The notes under the pieces were generated by a model. That model saw only the letters and a program-made list of their open reading frames with translations. It had not been told where the DNA came from and made no database searches. Positions 62,771 through 64,000 of a stretch of 64,000 nucleotides of DNA are shown here, piece by piece; within the stretch, counting starts at the first letter, position 1, and every line of letters starts with the position of its first letter. The DNA comes from Chryseomonas sp014190935 (GTDB lineage: Bacteria; Pseudomonadota; Gammaproteobacteria; Pseudomonadales; Pseudomonadaceae). The position numbers were made by a program, and so were the translations under genes. The DNA is taken from positions 1 through 64,000 of the forward strand of contig NZ_JACHVV010000002.1 in the NCBI RefSeq assembly GCF_014190935.1, read 5' to 3'.

Positions 62771-64000
62771 ATGATCTTTCGCCTGCTACAACTCCTCTGC
62801 CTCTGCTTCCTGCTCATCGGCCCGGCTCAGGCCGCCCTGCCCGGACTGCCGGGCGCCCAGAAGGACCAGGTCGACCCGCAATTCGGTCAGTCCCTGGACC
62901 AGGTCATCAAGACCCTGGAAAGCGAGCAGCAGCGCAATCGCCTCCTGGCGGATCTCAAGAAGCTGCAGGCGGCGCAGAACCAGGCCGAGCCCAGCGCCTC
63001 CCAGGGCGTGATCGGACTGATCACCGACACCCTGACGGTGGTCGAGCAGCAGCTGCAGCGCGACAACCTGCGCGAGCGCTGGCAATACCAGCTGGACCAG
63101 GCCGGCGCCGAGCTGGCCGCCCTGGCGCCGGCACCCGAGCAGCGCCTCAACCTGCTCTCCGGCTTCGTCGTCACCCTGGCCTTCTGGGCCGGTTGCGCCC
63201 TGGGCCTGAAGACCATCAGCCATCGCCTGCGGGTGAGATTCGGGCTGTCCGAGGAGTTGCCGCTCAGGCCGCGCACCCTCGACCTGGTCCGCTTCGCCCT
63301 GCGCAAGCTGGCGCCCTGGCTGCTGGCCTTCATCCTGACCCTGGTGGTGTCCCTGTGGCTGCCGGATTCACTGGGCAAGACGGTGGCCGTCGCCCTGGCC
63401 TATGCCGCGGTCACCGGCCCGCTGTTTGCCGCCACCGTGGTGGTGATCTGCTCGCTGCCCAGCGGCGCCCATCGCAGTCGCGCCCTGCTGATCCTGCGCC
63501 GACGCGCCTTCCGCCCGCTGTGGATCATCGGCAGCCTGGCCGCCCTCGGCGGCGCCGCCAGCGATCCGCACCTGGCCGAGACCCTGGGGCCACACCTGGC
63601 CGCGGTCATCGCCATCGGCGCCAATATCTGCGCGGCGCTGCTCACCGCCCAGTTCGCCCTGAGATTCCGCCGGCCCATCGCCCACCTGATCCGCAACCAG
63701 CCGCTGGCCAAGCGCCAGGCGCTGCACGGTCTGCAGGGCGTGCGCCATCTGATCGCCCGGCTCTGGCACCTGCCGCTGCTGATCCTGGTGGCGGTCTCGG
63801 TGGTGGCCACCTTCGTCTCCGCCGGGGACACCAGCGATGCCCTGCGCCGGGCGCTGCTGTTCGCCGTGACCATGGGCGCCGCCCTCGGGCTCAACGCCTT
63901 GGTGCGGGCGCGACTGCTGCACCGGCGCCATCACGGCCGCATCCAGGAGGCCTATGCCGAACGGCTGCGCGCCTTCTTCGTGCTGGTGCTGGGCATCGTC
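62771..64000 (+). CDS. MscS-family mechanosensitive channel, N-terminal 410 codons (cut by window end)
   Basis: The frame opens with MIFRLLQLLCLCFLLIG, a signal peptide, then a coiled-coil-like periplasmic part (about residues 30-130), then several membrane spans. Layout fits the larger YbiO-type channels. The conserved pore domain and C-terminal vestibule lie beyond the window, so function rests on this architecture and is a guess to that extent. It begins 94 nt after the MATE gene. Confidence 0.6.
   Translation, partial: MIFRLLQLLCLCFLLIGPAQAALPGLPGAQKDQVDPQFGQSLDQVIKTLESEQQRNRLLADLKKLQAAQNQAEPSASQGVIGLITDTLTVVEQQLQRDNLRERWQYQLDQAGAELAALAPAPEQRLNLLSGFVVTLAFWAGCALGLKTISHRLRVRFGLSEELPLRPRTLDLVRFALRKLAPWLLAFILTLVVSLWLPDSLGKTVAVALAYAAVTGPLFAATVVVICSLPSGAHRSRALLILRRRAFRPLWIIGSLAALGGAASDPHLAETLGPHLAAVIAIGANICAALLTAQFALRFRRPIAHLIRNQPLAKRQALHGLQGVRHLIARLWHLPLLILVAVSVVATFVSAGDTSDALRRALLFAVTMGAALGLNALVRARLLHRRHHGRIQEAYAERLRAFFVLVLGIV

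Overview
The window (about 65% G+C by eye, very few long non-coding gaps) reads as chromosomal DNA of a Pseudomonas. The evidence is the gene content and order: yccA-tusDCBE, cysG-serS-rarA-lolA-ftsK, aat-bpt-infA, clpA-clpS-cspD, plpD next to a FimV-like gene, a MarR gene and recQ, and a guanidinobutyrase locus. As I remember the P. aeruginosa map, these are the same gene neighbourhoods in several separate blocks. I cannot fix the species. There is no prophage, transposon, integron or CRISPR array.

Layout. 1-488: leader and three tandem promoters of a leftward rRNA operon whose 16S gene lies off the left edge. 489-3899: a UvrD-type helicase, a LysR regulator and a divergent tautomerase. 3949-13770: an accessory catabolic region. 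A leftward operon (MFS transporter, COG3618 amidohydrolase, PdxA paralogue, RhmD-like dehydratase) faces a rightward operon (tripartite tricarboxylate transporter tctCBA, then a LysR regulator and an SDR). Two copies of one 15-bp palindrome lie in the shared promoter region. 13771-16501: zinc-starvation genes (a COG0523 GTPase and the zinc-independent cyclohydrolase folE2) behind a good Zur box, then a small, very charged exported protein. 16701-18900: lipoproteins, a low-content stretch and a leftward tRNA-Ser(TGA).

18984-35870: conserved core. It covers sulfur relay for tRNA thiolation (tusDCBE), siroheme synthesis, seryl-tRNA synthetase, replication-stress ATPase RarA, lipoprotein carrier LolA, DNA translocase FtsK, and an N-degron set (Aat and Bpt add leucine or phenylalanine to N-termini; ClpS-ClpA deliver such proteins for degradation), with infA and cspD alongside. 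35942-46919: the type Vd patatin PlpD, a FimV-like protein, MarR, RecQ, YecA/YgfB and YbaN family proteins, a 58-residue proline-rich protein, TapT and the aerotaxis receptor Aer.

47027-55906: guanidinobutyrase locus (LysR, ureohydrolase, NCS1 and SSS transporters), then a CYP152-type P450 peroxygenase, a YjdF membrane protein and a fused dihydroxyacetone kinase. 56118-64000: methionine sulfoxide repair (msrPQ), a START-domain protein, a cysteine-cluster protein, a DEDDh exonuclease, PpnP, PdxB, a MATE exporter and the first 410 codons of an MscS-family channel cut by the right edge.

The strongest candidate for something undescribed is the 3949-13770 region: an apparent sugar-acid or lactone catabolic module with two importers, a PdxA paralogue but no DUF1537 kinase or aldolase, and a clear paired operator. 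A second general feature is the tight packing of convergent genes: five tail-to-tail pairs are separated by 2 nt or less.
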